Source of the DNA: Rhopalosiphum padi
Taxonomy: Eukaryota > Arthropoda > Insecta > Hemiptera > Aphididae
Direction of reading: 5' to 3'
Assembly (NCBI RefSeq): GCF_020882245.1
Contig: NC_083598.1
Span: 77,567,714-77,631,713, forward strand
DNA: 64,000 nucleotides
The notes beneath the pieces were generated by a model that saw only the letters and a program-made list of their open reading frames with translations, did not search any database and was not told where the DNA came from. This document shows, piece after piece, positions 1 to 15,100 of this stretch. The translations under genes were made by a program, and so were the position numbers. Numbering within the stretch: position 1 is the stretch's first letter; each line of letters begins with the position of its first letter.

Positions 1-199
1 CGATACGAACCGGGACAGCGATCCACTGGCGACCGACCGTTCTGGCGTCGACGGTGGCGTGTGCGGGAACGAGCACGCAGACAGGCGTTCGGCGAGTTTT
101 GCGCACTCCAGTTCGATGTCAGACGCGGACATCCGGTCGGAGGAACGGCGAAGCTCGTCGAGCGGGAAACAACCTCCGATGAATCTCGAAGTCTTCTCC
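1..199 (-). CDS. Coiled-coil gene exon 6 (partial)
   Basis: The acceptor ACATGCAG precedes 199. One base completes G389, then 66 codons stay open to the window edge. The frame is fixed by the phase-2 donor of exon 5. Of the other two frames, one hits TGA and the other reads as an Arg/Ser-rich string. The encoded tail is Ser/Pro-rich with a short amphipathic helix. The exon or gene continues beyond base 1. Confidence 0.85.
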
Positions 200-3100
200 C
201 TGCATGTTTTGAGGGCCAATAAAAAAAGATGAACATTATAATATATAAATGCTGACTAAGACGGTATATTATAATATAAAAATTTAGAGCGATCTATATG
301 GAAAAAAAAAAAGAGAGGTAGTTGTGAACGCGAAACTTAATTATTTATTGACTAAAGTAAAAATATAGATTTAATAAAATCCTCAAACTGTTTACTATAT
401 ATAAGTATTAAGCAGCGATATTTTTATCCAACATAAAACAAATGATGTACTTGACAGGTTAATATTGACAAAAAAAAAAAACGAATTTACCCCTAAATAA
501 AATTATCTATTCTTTACTAATTTCGATGTTTGGACTTACCCGTGTCTGCTTGATGTGTACTCTCCAAAGGTAGCTCTGGTATACGAACAAACGGAACACT
601 TCTTGCGCCTGCATGTAGCCAAGTGTTTCATACCTTTCTGCAGCTGACTGTTCAGAGTGGCTGACTGTTTGGCCATCAACTTTAGTTCGTTTACCTCGCG
701 CTCCAGACCAGACACGCGCTTGGCCTTTTGACTGGCCTGTCTGCTGTTGGTGTGATACAAGTCGGCTTTCCGCCCGAGATCCTCCAACACTTCTTTAAGC
801 CTCGAGTTCTAAAATAAAAAAACCAACAAAATATAATTAACAAATTTCAAACATTTTCTGCAAATAATTATAACATATAATCGTTATACCTCTTTTTCAA
901 GGGTGTCCTTTTCGGCTGCAATCTCCGAAAACTGTCTATACGCGTCCATACGCGCTCTTTCCAAGTTGCGCCTAGTGATTTCCGATGATTCAGCCTGCAT
1001 CCGCAGCTGTCTGTACGCTTCATTTTTCTCGCGCTCCAAACGATCCTTCCACTTGACCATTTTGTCTTTTTCATTGCGCAATTTCTCGCAATCCTCTTCT
1101 AATCGAATAACCTTTTCTAGCTGCAGAAATAGTTCTTCTTCTTTTTCGTGCAGTTCCAAGTCCCGGGTCACCAGCTGTTTCTCTAGCTCGTGGTGCGTGT
1201 CAATCAAACTGTCACGTTCTGCCTGCAAAACAACGCAAAAAAAACATCGCCAAAGTTAAATATATATATATATATTTATACCCATTATACATAGATACAT
1301 ACAATACTATTATAATAGTATACTCTCAATGACCGTATTTTACCCTCCCTCCCGGTGCGCTTAGAGCCGTTCATCAGAACTATACATACAATAATCAGGT
1401 CAACAACGAGCACGGAGTCCAGCGGCACAACGCTACCACTATTTTCCACGCACCGTATAACAATACAAGGAAAGATACCGGGTTTATAATCATATTATAT
1501 ACGTCACGTTTTCGTGTCTATTGTGTGCGAAACTAGCGTTGTAGGCTATTCTATCGATTAATCTACGAGACGATTTCGATTGGTTTCGTTCTTTTATACC
1601 TAATAATTATTATTGTTATTAACGTAGAGTCGTATACCGTATAGTTATTATTATTTCGTTTTTATATCGTATACAGAGTGTAACAGAAAAAAACCAATAA
1701 AAGTAATTAACTCACTAGGTACCTTGTAAAAAGTGTTGTCATTATTGATTTTAAAATTAGGTAATATATATTTTTTTTAAATGTGATAAGTATTGATTAG
1801 AACAAAAGTTATTGAATAGTTAGTTAATAACATTCGTCAGCTAATTCTGTTACACTCTGTATATACAGATAAATTAAACATCAGGCAATTCCCGAATTGT
1901 ACACAATTGCTCTCACCATCCGATGACAGTTTACCGTTATGGCGGCTACCAATATCGTCATCATCACATCAGGTCGGATCTCTATATATGTCGAGATATT
2001 TCATGCTGTACTATTGTACACTGTTAACAGAATACAACTTTTGACCTCGCTATAGTGCCACGATTTTTATTATTCTTTTTAACGCAACACTAGGAATTCT
2101 GTTAATCTGCCAAACGATACTTAAATCGGTTACACGCTCGAAATGTTAAAGTGGTGTGTATATTTACTCAAATGACCGCAAACGGTTTATGCATATACCG
2201 CACATAACCGCTCTACGCATAATATTATACCACTACGCTGTAGGCTATAACACAGTTTAAAAGAATTACCTGCATATATGTAACATTTTAACGATGGTGA
2301 TATAACTTAAGTAATATGTAGGTATATGAATCAAAATCATAACATTTAAATTACCTATGTATGTAATACAATGTATATGTAATACCATATTTGTGAATGC
2401 GAATATTATAGTGCCTACGTAGAAAAAAAATTTTTAGATTACATAGTTAAGTTCTCAAACTCGTTTGATTTGCTTTATAATTTTCAAATTAAAAACACTG
2501 AGATACATCATTGATGATTTACCTTTCTCTTGCGTACACAGCATTATAGGAAAAGAAATGCAATTTTGAATCTCAATTCGAAAAGTGAACACAGGTACTA
2601 TAGTATATAGAAAAGAAGACAACGCACGAAGTACAAACATTACAAACATGTCTTATACTCTTATAAAATATATAACCGTTTTCAGGAAGTCAGTATTATA
2701 TGACTATTATAAATTGTATATCATTATCTATTGATATAAAGAAGAATAACGCGGTCTATAATTATTATTATTATTGTAAAAAGCTTTCATTGCTGAGAAT
2801 ATAGAACATATATAGAAATTTATAATGTATATCTGTGTGACTGCCTGTGTTTAAAGAGAACGCACATACGTTTTCTATACAATTAAATTAATTTTTTTTT
2901 TTAATTTCGAACACCAATCCAAACGACTTATTTGCGTTTACCACAATTAAACGACGGCAAAGACCTAAATGGAAATAAAAAAAATCGATGAAATACGGGT
3001 TCATTTTTACCGCAAGCAAATTCGCGACACCGCTAACTCGAGTCAATATATTATATTATACACGCTTCACGGGACACCACAACCTGCAGTCATTCAATAT

Positions 3101-6100
3101 ACTTAATACCTTCCTCGCGAATATTATACGCAGCTAACAAGTGTTATAGCCCACCTACGACTTACGCACCGTCGTTGGTTGCACGATAAAACATATTACA
3201 TACGAAATACGAGACGAATACGATGTAGTCTTCTTTTCGTCTTGTCGTTATCCAATTAATAAAAATGCCCGTTGAGAATAGACCACATGAAGTCAAACAA
3301 GCTACGTACTTATAATCATTTACCGCATGTGTATAAAAACGGTAAATGAAATCTCTGGTGTCATTATATTGTACTTTGCACCGATGCGTATATAAACTGC
3401 AATAAATGATTGAATCGATAGTAAACTATTATTATATACGAATACAAGTTTTATCGGTATATATCGAAATAAAACAAAATTGGAAATTTCGTTTGCGATA
3501 AAATTGATACATTATAAAAGGTTTTATATATAATTTATATGTCTTAACTTATAATAATGGAATACTCTGTGCAGTATGTTCAGTCGAATCGGAACGGAAA
3601 TGTATGTTGAGCACGAACTGCTGTGAAATACGTATTTTTAGAATATATCTTGCAGTACGTTGCCCTTTTATATTACTATGAATTCGGGACCTTTACGCAG
3701 CGTAACCAACTGGTTTTATTGGAAATATTCAATTTTGAAAAAACGAGCAAGTAGGTCAGTAGAATGATGATTTTGTGGTTTTGGCTCGTTAATATCGATT
3801 AATGTCAATTCTTCATTTCCTACGCATTCGAGACCATCATGGAATTAAATAAAAAATAATTACAAAAACAACGTAAATACAAGATGTTTATATAATATAT
3901 ATTTTTTTAAATCTGAATCAATACGTAAATCAAAATCGTGCATTATTGAATTGAGCATTTTTTTGAACAACTCTAAACGTGCTTTGAGTATATAAACAAA
4001 TTGCGATGTATGAATTCAAATTGTACTCCCACAAAATGTCAATTTACACATATGCGGTACAAAAGAGAACGTCTGTCTGCCAAACGTTCCATATTATATA
4101 AATTTTCGACTTAGCCAAATCACGCATTGCCAAGACTAGTTTAGAACCGTTATTACCAATCGTGGCCGTCATCGCATGAACCTTTGTACAGTATAATATA
4201 AAATAAATAACATACAATGATCAGATTTGTTCTACAACGCATTTCTATGTTTATAAAAAACCTAATTTTATCAATTCCGGATACAATTCGATTCCGTTTT
4301 TGGGTTTATTTTCACATACAAGACGATAGGTATAACTGCAGATAGTATCTACAATATTATGTTAGACGATAGTGATTGGTCGGATGACTACGACACGTGA
4401 GCGAGTTTTTCTTTGACTTCTAAAGACACATATGAATATATGATGTGACGTCGTAACCGGAGAAGTCGCCGTATTTGGTATCGGTCCTGAGTAATTAGAT
4501 ATTATAGTCACCGCCGCGTGTGTTATATCGATAGAATTTTTCTTTTCTATCGTATCTCCGATGATATGTATCATAATATCATAAGCTATAACTTATTAAC
4601 TGTTATAAGGTTAGACACACCAGTATTTCATAAATTTATTTTTATATATATAAACGTGTTAAAACTTAATGTACATAGTAACAATTTATTACTAATAATA
4701 AAAGTGCAATTAATACGAAAGGGAAATCACTCGCAAGAGGTGTGTATCCCTACAACTATGTACACGATTTTAGAAAGAAAACGAGAATTTCCCACACACT
4801 TCGCAAAGGCGGCCGTAGACTATGACTGTAGTGTCTGTAGGCGAGCGAGTTTCCGGGTCGCGTACATATGTCTAGAGTCTAGACGGTGGTAGCGCAAAGT
4901 GTATCGAACTCTCTGGGCGGCCCAGTTCCCTGGATTTTAGTCGTTCATTGTTTCATCTCGACAACAAAAGCGGTTGTTTTCATATGATATTATTAATATT
5001 ATACTTATACATATACCTGAATTGGTATACATTAGAAGAGCATAATATTATTTATGAAATGGAATTTAACCAACCTAAATATAACAATATATAATATATT
5101 ATAAATAACTAACGTTCCGCTTTGGGCGGCATAGTCACGCTGTCCCTAAAGAACGCATAACGTCCCGCTTTGAAAAATAAATGGCAATCAGCATTGCATT
5201 CTATCCAAAAAAAGCACATACTTCAATATTTAATTATCACAACAGACACTGGTTTATTATGTATACGACTGTAATAAAACGTTTTAATTGTATATAAAAA
5301 ATTAAAAATAAGAAATAAAAGTCGGGATGAAGATTATTTTACGTTTCATTGAGGTAGGATATTTATAATATCTAAATATTTTTCAGTTTATTTTTTAACT
5401 GATAGTTATTGTACTTATAATTTTAACAGGCACATTTGATTATGAATTGTAAAAGGTGAACATATAATATTATAAGTTAGTAATATACAAACATAATAAA
5501 ATAAAATTAATAGACAAAGAAACGAAATGCAATTATTTTTTTATTTATGTACTCGAAAGTCATCTGAGTGCCAGTTGCATAGATTGTATATTGTGTGTAT
5601 TGTTTTATATAAAAGCGTAACGTCATAGGTATATATTGTCAAATAGGATGTGAAAATAGCTAGGTACTCACGCATGACGCGAAGATATCATTATTATAAA
5701 CTCATGAAGATGGATCGGGGTGACCAAAAAGTTTTGTTTTTTTACTGAATATTCTCAACATAATGTGTAGGTATGTGTAGATGTGTATAGGACCTACCTA
5801 CTTTCCGTTTTATGCACACCTCGTCCATATACATTTAACGTTACATCAATGCGCGGTATATATCATGATGTCAGCGCAAACGACGATTAGACAGTTTTAT
5901 TATATTGTTTATTCTTTTTTTAAATATTTTATTTTTGTTATCACGACTTTCTAATATACACGACACACATACACTCACACATACACAATGCACGCAACAC
6001 GCAGGTCGCCACAGCGACAGCGCTGTGCGTGTCCTTTTCGCGAAAGGACGCGAATTGCAAAATCGCATTATTATTATTACCCGTATATAATAAATATATA

Positions 6101-9100
6101 ATATAATATATATAAATATGTGAATAATACAGACAATACTCGTGTTTGTATATACGAATTTGCGGTAACATCGGCGTACCGGGTACAACGGATTCAAATA
6201 TATATATTATTCTGTGGCCTTGGTAAACACGTTATTGCAATTATGTCCGGTATAGATACGTATTATGTATATACACACACTTCCACTGCGTCACACCGGT
6301 GGCTAGGTGAAAAATATAATAACGTGTTTAATGTACAATGTCGAAAACATTATAATGTTTTACATATAATTTTTTCATGCAGCGCAGCGTTATTATTTTT
6401 CACATTTTTCACGGCGGGCATATTTGTTTTTAATAGGTAACCGAAACTGACATTAATTTATCGACGTCAACAGACAGGAATATTATTGTTTTAGCGAGTA
6501 AAACAAAACGCAAAATAGAATTGTACAAGTATAAGTACTAATGTTAAAATAAATATCCAAACAGAAACAATTGACGGCTAACTAAGCCGAATTTAGGAAT
6601 CAGGGCCATAAACATCATATTCACCCAGAAGGTTTACAGCGCAATTACACTCGTTTTAAAAATATAAGTAATTAATAATTATATAATATATTACTTTAAA
6701 TGATATATAGCTGCTTTGTTTACACACATATAATTGCACGCAATATGAACTAGTTATAACTTAAAGACAAAAACAAATTTAATTAATGTAGTTTGTTTTA
6801 ATTATATTAACTTGTAGTACACCCTTCCTTTTTATATAAAACAGTTAACAGAAAATAATTTATACAATGACAATATAATGCATGTAAAAACATAATTTTA
6901 TCGATTCTGATGAATAATTCTTTATTTCCAGCATTTTTCTTCTCGTTTACACATTTTATATTTTCCCCTGCAATAATTCAGTCCTATGTAATTATGAGAA
7001 GATTGAGGCAAAATTGAAAACAACTCACGATACTAGCACTGCTTTCGGTATAAATAGAGTGTGTGTTTAATATTCAATATATTGTTGTATAACAAACAAT
7101 ATCTGCGTGTAATATAATATTAATATATATAAGAACGTCCTGGCTGATCGCGCTTTTCAACTAGGTTTGCACTGCACGAATTCCCATTAATGTGTATACG
7201 GTATGTCGAACTACTAGAAATGATTGTTTAAAAGTTTTTACTTGAAAATATTATAATCGATTTTTTTCTCATTTTAATCTTTGTTAAATCTGTCACATCA
7301 CTACCACCAAAACATATTTTACTACCTATTAAGTTATTATAGTATTATTTACGATATTTGTATATACTGTATGAATGTTCGATCATTAAACTTAAATCGA
7401 TGATTTAATTGGTTATTGGAACTTTGTTGCAGTAGGAACACTATGAGACATATAAGTTATAACTTATAAATCACTTTGAGATTAAATTAATAAATTGAGT
7501 TTTTACACATTTTTACACAAAACAAACAACTATATTAATCAGTAAAATGTATATTGAGATAAGATGCATTGTTTTTATTTATTTCTGAAAAGGAAACAAA
7601 TTTAAATAAAATTAGATTTTATACTTATTTAATTATGGAAATGTGGGCACATTTTATTAGCATCGGTAAAATAGAAATTAGAGGGTCCGCAGTTCATGAA
7701 ATTTCTTTCAGAATCGTGACGGAAAAAACAATTGACGCTAATAATACAATAACTTTTGTAGTAATGTACAAGTTCATAACTAATACATAGATATGAGTGC
7801 TCGCTTGACGTACACGGTACCTATATATATATTATTATGTAAACAGTATTAACGTAGCGCGCACAGCCGAAATACTCTATTGTCAATTTATTATTTTTGT
7901 ATACGTATTGGCGTATTACCTACGTACGTAATTTTTTAAAATGAGAGGAACGATAATATAATAATGTCCTCAAGTATATTATTTAAAAGTAGACAGTAGT
8001 TATTATTTTTTTTTTACCACTTTAATTATTAACGGCATAATAAGAATTAATAACTAATAGTATAATAATAGAAATCTGTAAAAACACTTTCAAGCTCAAA
8101 ACTATACAATACCATTATTTGGACACGAAACACGATCACAACTCATAACTATTACTACTATAATATATATATATATATATTACTACTATATAGTATAATT
8201 TAGTACTCCAGTACCGTACTGAGTACTGAACTACAAACATGGTCAAATCTTATGTTTAAATGCTTTCATTTTGTTTAAAGACCGAATCATCTTGCGCTTG
8301 TCTATTGTTCGTATAATATCGTAATATCGTATACTGATTATCATATGGGCGTTTGAAGAAACGGAAGTACCTACACGATTTCCCGTTACGGATGCACATC
8401 GAATATTTGAATAATTTAACTTAAGTGTATTCACGACATAAACATTCTAAAATATCTCAATGGGATTTTTTTTTTATCTACACACGATTTATCATGCAAC
8501 AAAAATATCAATACATCGTTGACCACGGAGAGTTCGTGCACGTTTCACAGTGATACAAAATAAGTGGATTAACAATTAACATGTAAAATGTCTCAGATAT
8601 CACTGTTGATAATAATTATTTATTATAGTATTGGATTGAGAACGTATTGATTTCGATTCGAAAATTATGCAATTCTCTAAGTTTAAATTATATTTGAACT
8701 TTAACACATTTCGAAATTTAGTTATTGTATTGATTATATTGGCATCTGACATCTATATCACCATAAAAAAAAAACAACGAATATTTTTGTTTATTTTTTA
8801 AATTTTAATATGAATGACAACAGATTCAAATTGAAAAAAAAAACTAACAGAAATATAAAATTAAAGGTTAATCTCACGAACAAAACACAGATAACAACAA
8901 ATATTAATACATACAATTCTAGTAAAATGTTTCAATATTACCTGAAGTACAGAGATTGGCAAACGATATCCCTGAATGGAAGTGTATTGTGAGACCCGAG
9001 GTTAAAATATTAAATAAATAATAATAATTAATAATTTTTAATACAATTATAAATAAACATTATTTACTCTTTGTGTACTTTACATTCTTTACTAAAAAAA

Positions 9101-12100
9101 CATTTTCGTGTATCTATTTCACTATAAAATTAAAACCATGAAATATACCTGTTTAAATGTTTTTTGAAATATTACTTAGGTACACCGAGGTCTAATAGTT
9201 ATCATCAATTTATAAATAACTATGGGATTATATAAAAGAAGTAATAATATTTCAACATTATAATAATTTATTATAAATAAAAAATAATGATCGCTAAATG
9301 ACCTGATTTTATAATAGTCCAATTTTATTTGTCTATGTAGGCCACTAGACATTGTTATAAATTTATAATCATTATGTTCGTAAATTATTTTATTCAAAAT
9401 TATTGATAGATTTGATTAAACTAATTAAAAATTGAATTACAAAATATAAAAATATAAAAAATAAAATAAATATTATTGATCAGTAGAATAACTGAAGAAT
9501 ATGTAAAACAAAAATAAATTAATACGACTAGAGAACTTTGAATAACATATTAAAACATATTAAAACTAAATGCAATTATAATATAATATGTATACATTTA
9601 TGTTTATAAATATATAATTTTAAATTCGTTCAAACAATAAATTAACCAGTAATAATTTATTCAAATAAATATTTAGTAGGCAGTATATTATTAAAAAAAT
9701 ACATATAAATCAATAATAATATTTAAAACAAATAACAAGATGATGATGATAATAATAATATGTTAATCAAACATTTAAGAATCATAATTTTCTTGACGTT
9801 TCTTTTACATTAATTAAGTTATAAAATTCGATAAACTGTCAAACACGAAATATTGAAGCACTATATCCAGACGCCCAAAATAAAAATCGATTTATTCGTT
9901 GAGCATGTACATGTTTCATTCATTGTAATATAAGAAATTACACACTAAAAACAGAAACGACCCACCCCGGTTAGAAGATAAATGATAGCTTGTCGACTTC
10001 CCGCACGTGTATGTTAGTAGTTTTTCCGAACAATTTGGGTGGAGCACTAGCTACTTTATTTCAAATACATACTAGTTGCAACAAACTTTAATATGATGGA
10101 AATATTTTTATCCATTAAGAGGAATACGAGCCATGGAAGTATGAGACCCCTTTATGTAAATGTAATTTGTATAATAATAGAAGTAATTTTAGAATGGGAA
10201 TTGAAAATATTTGTTTATTTTCATTAAAATTATATATTCGAAAATAAAAACTAATGGACGTTGACCAAATAATAAAACATTATACATAATGCATACCTAT
10301 TCAATATTTAAAAAATTAAAATGTTCAAGTAACAGTTGATATTATCGTATTATTTTAAAATTACGAATAAATAATACACGACATACCTAAATATTATTTA
10401 ATCATTCATACTTTGTTGGGACAATATTCAAATACGGTCATTTAACATGTATTTTGGTCCAGTCAAATTATTATAACAATCTATTTTTATATTTGTGTAA
10501 TCTACACTTGTGTAGTTAAATCTTAAGCTATTCGTTTTGTAAATCTAAAATAACCATTTTATATTTTTATCATAATTTTCCGACGTTATTCAAGAGAAAA
10601 ACATCTTATAATTGGTTATTAACCAATGGTTAATTTAATTGTATAAGCTAAGCATTGTATTTGTGAAACATTGTGAGATCGGCGTCTAGGAAAACGTTTA
10701 AAATTAAAAGTGTTTATAATTATTTATAATATATTTCCTCGTATGTCACGTTGTTTACTACGATAAGTTGTTAACAAAAATATCTTTTTCGTTTTTATTG
10801 TCTGTAGTTTAAAATAATTATGAAACAAATGGTTACAAAATAGTAAATACCAATATAGAATTCGTAATGTATTCGTAGAACCCGTACCGCTGAAGTTATG
10901 CAGACATATTTAATCATTTTTATTTTAGTTTTTAAAATAATTTATTTAATTTATTATAATCTGGAATTTAAGAAATTGAATAACTATTACATTCATAACC
11001 GTACAAAGAAAATATAAATATATATATATATATATACAAAATGGCAAAACCCAGGCTTCAAAAACCAAGCTCAATCAATACGTAGTTTTCAAAATGTTTG
11101 ACAAACATACTCAATATATACAATTGAATTCACATCGAATTGTATTTTATAGATTATTCACAGCGACATTTAATACTTTCTTTGTACTACGTAAAAAGGT
11201 ATAGAAAATAAAAATAAGACCTCTAAGCAGTCTAAGCGACTTTTTACACGCGTATAATAAAAATGAAACGCATCCTAACCACCGTCACTACCGATCATTT
11301 CCCGATACGGTATCCATTTCACATACGTGAATCCAGAGCCGCCTGTTTCTTTTGACGTTAAATGTGGGTCACGCAAGAAGCTGATCTCTCGGCAAAATGA
11401 TTGTGTCAGTATATGCCCTAAAGGCAGAGTACACACCACAATCACCACAACTGCACACACACCGGCCTCACCGCCGTATTACACTTCACTAACTAGAGGT
11501 TATAATTATTTCTTTTCGTTCTTACTGCAGTTCCCTTACGGTCGAGACCCTCAGCGGATTTATCCATCGTCGTTTTTGCCTTGGAAACGTACGCATCAAG
11601 GAGACTCGTGTGTTATAATATAATTATTCATTCAAAAATACTTTTTTTTTTTAACGATATTGTATAATAGTATAATACCAATGACCGGGGAGAATAGGTC
11701 AGCAAACACCATATACACATAGTCATTATAGCTGAGTACGAAAAACTTATCGATAGGATTTCCTGATGGAGAACGGTAGAGGTAGTAGGTGCCCACACGA
11801 ACAACTCTCACTTCATGTTCACAGTAGTTACATAACGAGTGGACAACAATTACAATTTATTACTACTTGCCTTCGTTGATTATTATGTGAGCGTAATGAT
11901 ACATTTATTTTTAATAAACCACGAGGTTGTTACTTTTTTAGCGTTTCTCGTATTTATTTGCGAATTATTTAATAACAAACGGTTTAATTGTTTCAAAAAT
12001 GATAAGACCTGCCTACCTGCCACATCATTGGTCATATGTTACGAACAGGAAGTTAAATCAGTTTTTCTCCGCTTCGTCGGTAATCACTAATCAGTATTTT

Positions 12101-15100
12101 TGACACTCGAGTTAATATCTACAATTAGTAGAAACGCCTAGTATATTGGAAACGACTAGAAGACAACATAATATAATGTACTAGGCTTTCTCCTGTTTTG
12201 CTTATGTGCGTAATTATTATTGCCGATGACCTAAATACAGTATTAGTGTCATCGAGACCCACCACTATGTAGAATCAATGTTTAGGCTTAGTTTAAACGA
12301 ATATAAGAATCATCTTTGGCCTCCTAATGCGCGGTTTTATATCATTGTGGGTGTTGTCGCACAAACCAAACATTGCAGGAATAGTGAAAGTGCTAATAAC
12401 CACAGAATAACGAATAAAACAAAATATAATAATATGTACGAGTATATCGACCTATATATTCGTTCCGTATTATTCTAAACTCGCCGAACAATAGTCGCAT
12501 ATGGGAAGAGAAAAACTCACCTTAATTTCATGATATTTTTCTTCCAAATAGTATGCCAAGCTTCGAGCTTCTTCGTATTTTCGAGATATATCAAGATACT
12601 TTTCGTAGTGACGTTTGAACAACACAAATCTGAAATAAAATATGAACCTGAATTAAATCTTTATTATTTATCATAAAAGTTGACGTTCATTACAAATAAA
12701 ACGTTACAGAGAATGAAGACATCCAATCACAAAATGAATAATAAATCATTAAACAAAAATAAATAAATCAACGTAAATTAAACTTTTTTGTCTATAAAAC
12801 ATGCATAACTCTAATACGAATACATTTTTGCAGTTCAAGTTTTAATGAAACTTAATAGCCTTTTTTGCAAAAAACGTTTGAATCATAACAAATGTTTTTA
12901 TTATAATTTCTAGTTTGATACACTAGGTGTCTAATTCATTTCTGTAGTATCAATATGTACTACTCACACGCGTTTAAAATTGTTAGCTTAACATTTTTAT
13001 TTAAAATAAAATTTAAAGCTATAATACTACTCTAAACCAGCGTTTCCCAAAGTGTGTTCCGCGGAACCTTAGGGTGGGACAATCTCAAGGGTTCCGCCAG
13101 ATGTATGTGATTATTGAGAAAATTATTTTATATTATATTTGGATTATTTATATTATTAAAAATTATTATTTTAAATTATTTAAAGAAGGGGGTTCCGCAA
13201 AACACAAATTATTTCTCAAGGGTGCTGTGGTCGTAAAAGTTTGGGAACCGCTGCTCTAAACAATGTTCCTTAGAAATAATTAGATAGAATTTCTTGGGAA
13301 TTTATCTACCGGAAATCTTATTATCGAATTAACCTTGTGATTTGATATCTCGTGAAACATGAATGAACTCGACAGAGCAAAACCGCATGTCTTGTAACAA
13401 TTTTCACCTTTCAGCGTTACAATTTCATAATTAGAAAATAATGTATTAATATATAACGGGTTTTAATTTAAAAAAAGTCATATAGTTTATACACATCAGT
13501 AGATCGATACACATTATATAGGTACGCAAAGTACTAAGAACATTCTTTATATTATCCTAATAATATATATATATTAGGATTTAGGACATCAGGTACTATA
13601 AAATAGTTTTATATTTTTATAACGTATTATACAAATCATTTGATATTTATCATGTAAGTAATTAACACAAACAAAAATGAGACTAAATAATAAATTAAAC
13701 TAAAAAAATTATAGTTTTTATTTTGAAGAATATAGTATTACATTATAAATATCTATGTATAAAAGAAGCTATTATTATTCTATAGAATAATAAAAGTTTT
13801 AATATTCTCATATACGCGTAAACAAAATTTTTTTTAAATAATTAGGCAATTTAACCTGAATATACATAATACCTAAACTATCAACATTTTATAGCTTACA
13901 AGAATAAATAGGTAGAATAAACTTTAATTAAAATTACTCATAAAGGTAATAAAAATAATGAAGTCATTTTCTTTTTTAAATTATGTATACTACAACGCAT
14001 TATAATTATAGTCACAGACGGTATTTATAAATATATAATATATATGGCACATTTAAATTTAAAATTCATATTAAATATCGAATTGAAAATTTTATGTTCA
14101 TTATTTCTTGATTTTTATTACTAATTTAGTATGTGCTGTGGCTATTGTCATAAAATTCAAAGTAATATTAGTATATTACACAATGAAATGGTAAATATTT
14201 ATGACAATACAACAATTCGGTCACACACTTAATTGTACCACTCACGTAATAATTTATTCAATTAATAGAGCCACACAGATAAAATTAATCGTATTTAAAT
14301 ATTTAGTTATTTTTAAATTAAATAACCAAATAGCAATATAACCAAATATATACTTTATTTTTTCTTCGGGAAATGAAAAAAATGACGCAATTATTGTTAT
14401 TAATGTATATTTGTAAATGCAAGTATTGAAGTACACATAACATTCCATTACAGATACATTTGTACTTATAATTTATTATAACACACTTAAAATCGTATAA
14501 TAACGGGATAAAAACAAGTAGTTAGGTGTTATTATAATTTATGGTTTGGATTCCGAAATAAAGAATATTATATTGGTTTAAAATTATGTATATTTTTATG
14601 TTTGTAAATTGTTGTAAACAAAAGAAGAGATCGCCATTAATTTTATTAAATTCAAATCTAAAGATTATTTTCAAATATTTGGTCATTAATAATTATTTAC
14701 AGCACACCTTACCATGAAACTGGTCAAGTTAGTTAGATATTATTAAAACTCTGAGGTTATAAACGTGTTCGTCAATTCGTCATTATGCTCAAGGATAATA
14801 TTCATGTAGTCATACAATAAAAAATTGCTTATTTATTTCGTACAGTTGTAACAAATACTTTGAGAATATTGAATTACATATTACATCTTATTAGAAATAG
14901 GTATCGCATTATAGTATATGCCATAGGAATAAAATTAAAATATAGGTACTATACTAAGATTTAATATAAACCATTAATATCTCAAATTTACCATGTTCAA
15001 CAAAAATGTCATAATGATTAAAATAATATTTATGAATAAAAACAATGACAACTAAAATAATTGGAAGAAATAATTGTGTACCTATGAAAAGATAAGGGTG

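Noticed and set aside
903..1259. 118-codon plus-strand frame rich in Ser and Phe
   Set aside because: It is the antisense shadow of coiled-coil exon 4: Glu/Lys/Leu codons reversed give Ser/Phe/Leu.
4518..4892. 124-codon plus-strand frame
   Set aside because: The first two thirds are AT-driven. The GC-rich end (CSVCRRASFRVAYICLESRRW) lacks splice support and lies in an intron of the opposite strand.
6031..6049. Palindrome GTCCTTTTCGCGAAAGGAC
   Set aside because: Only a 7-8 bp stem with no conserved context; probably chance.
13074..13259. 61-codon frame
   Set aside because: It lies inside the hAT-like MITE and has no transposase similarity.
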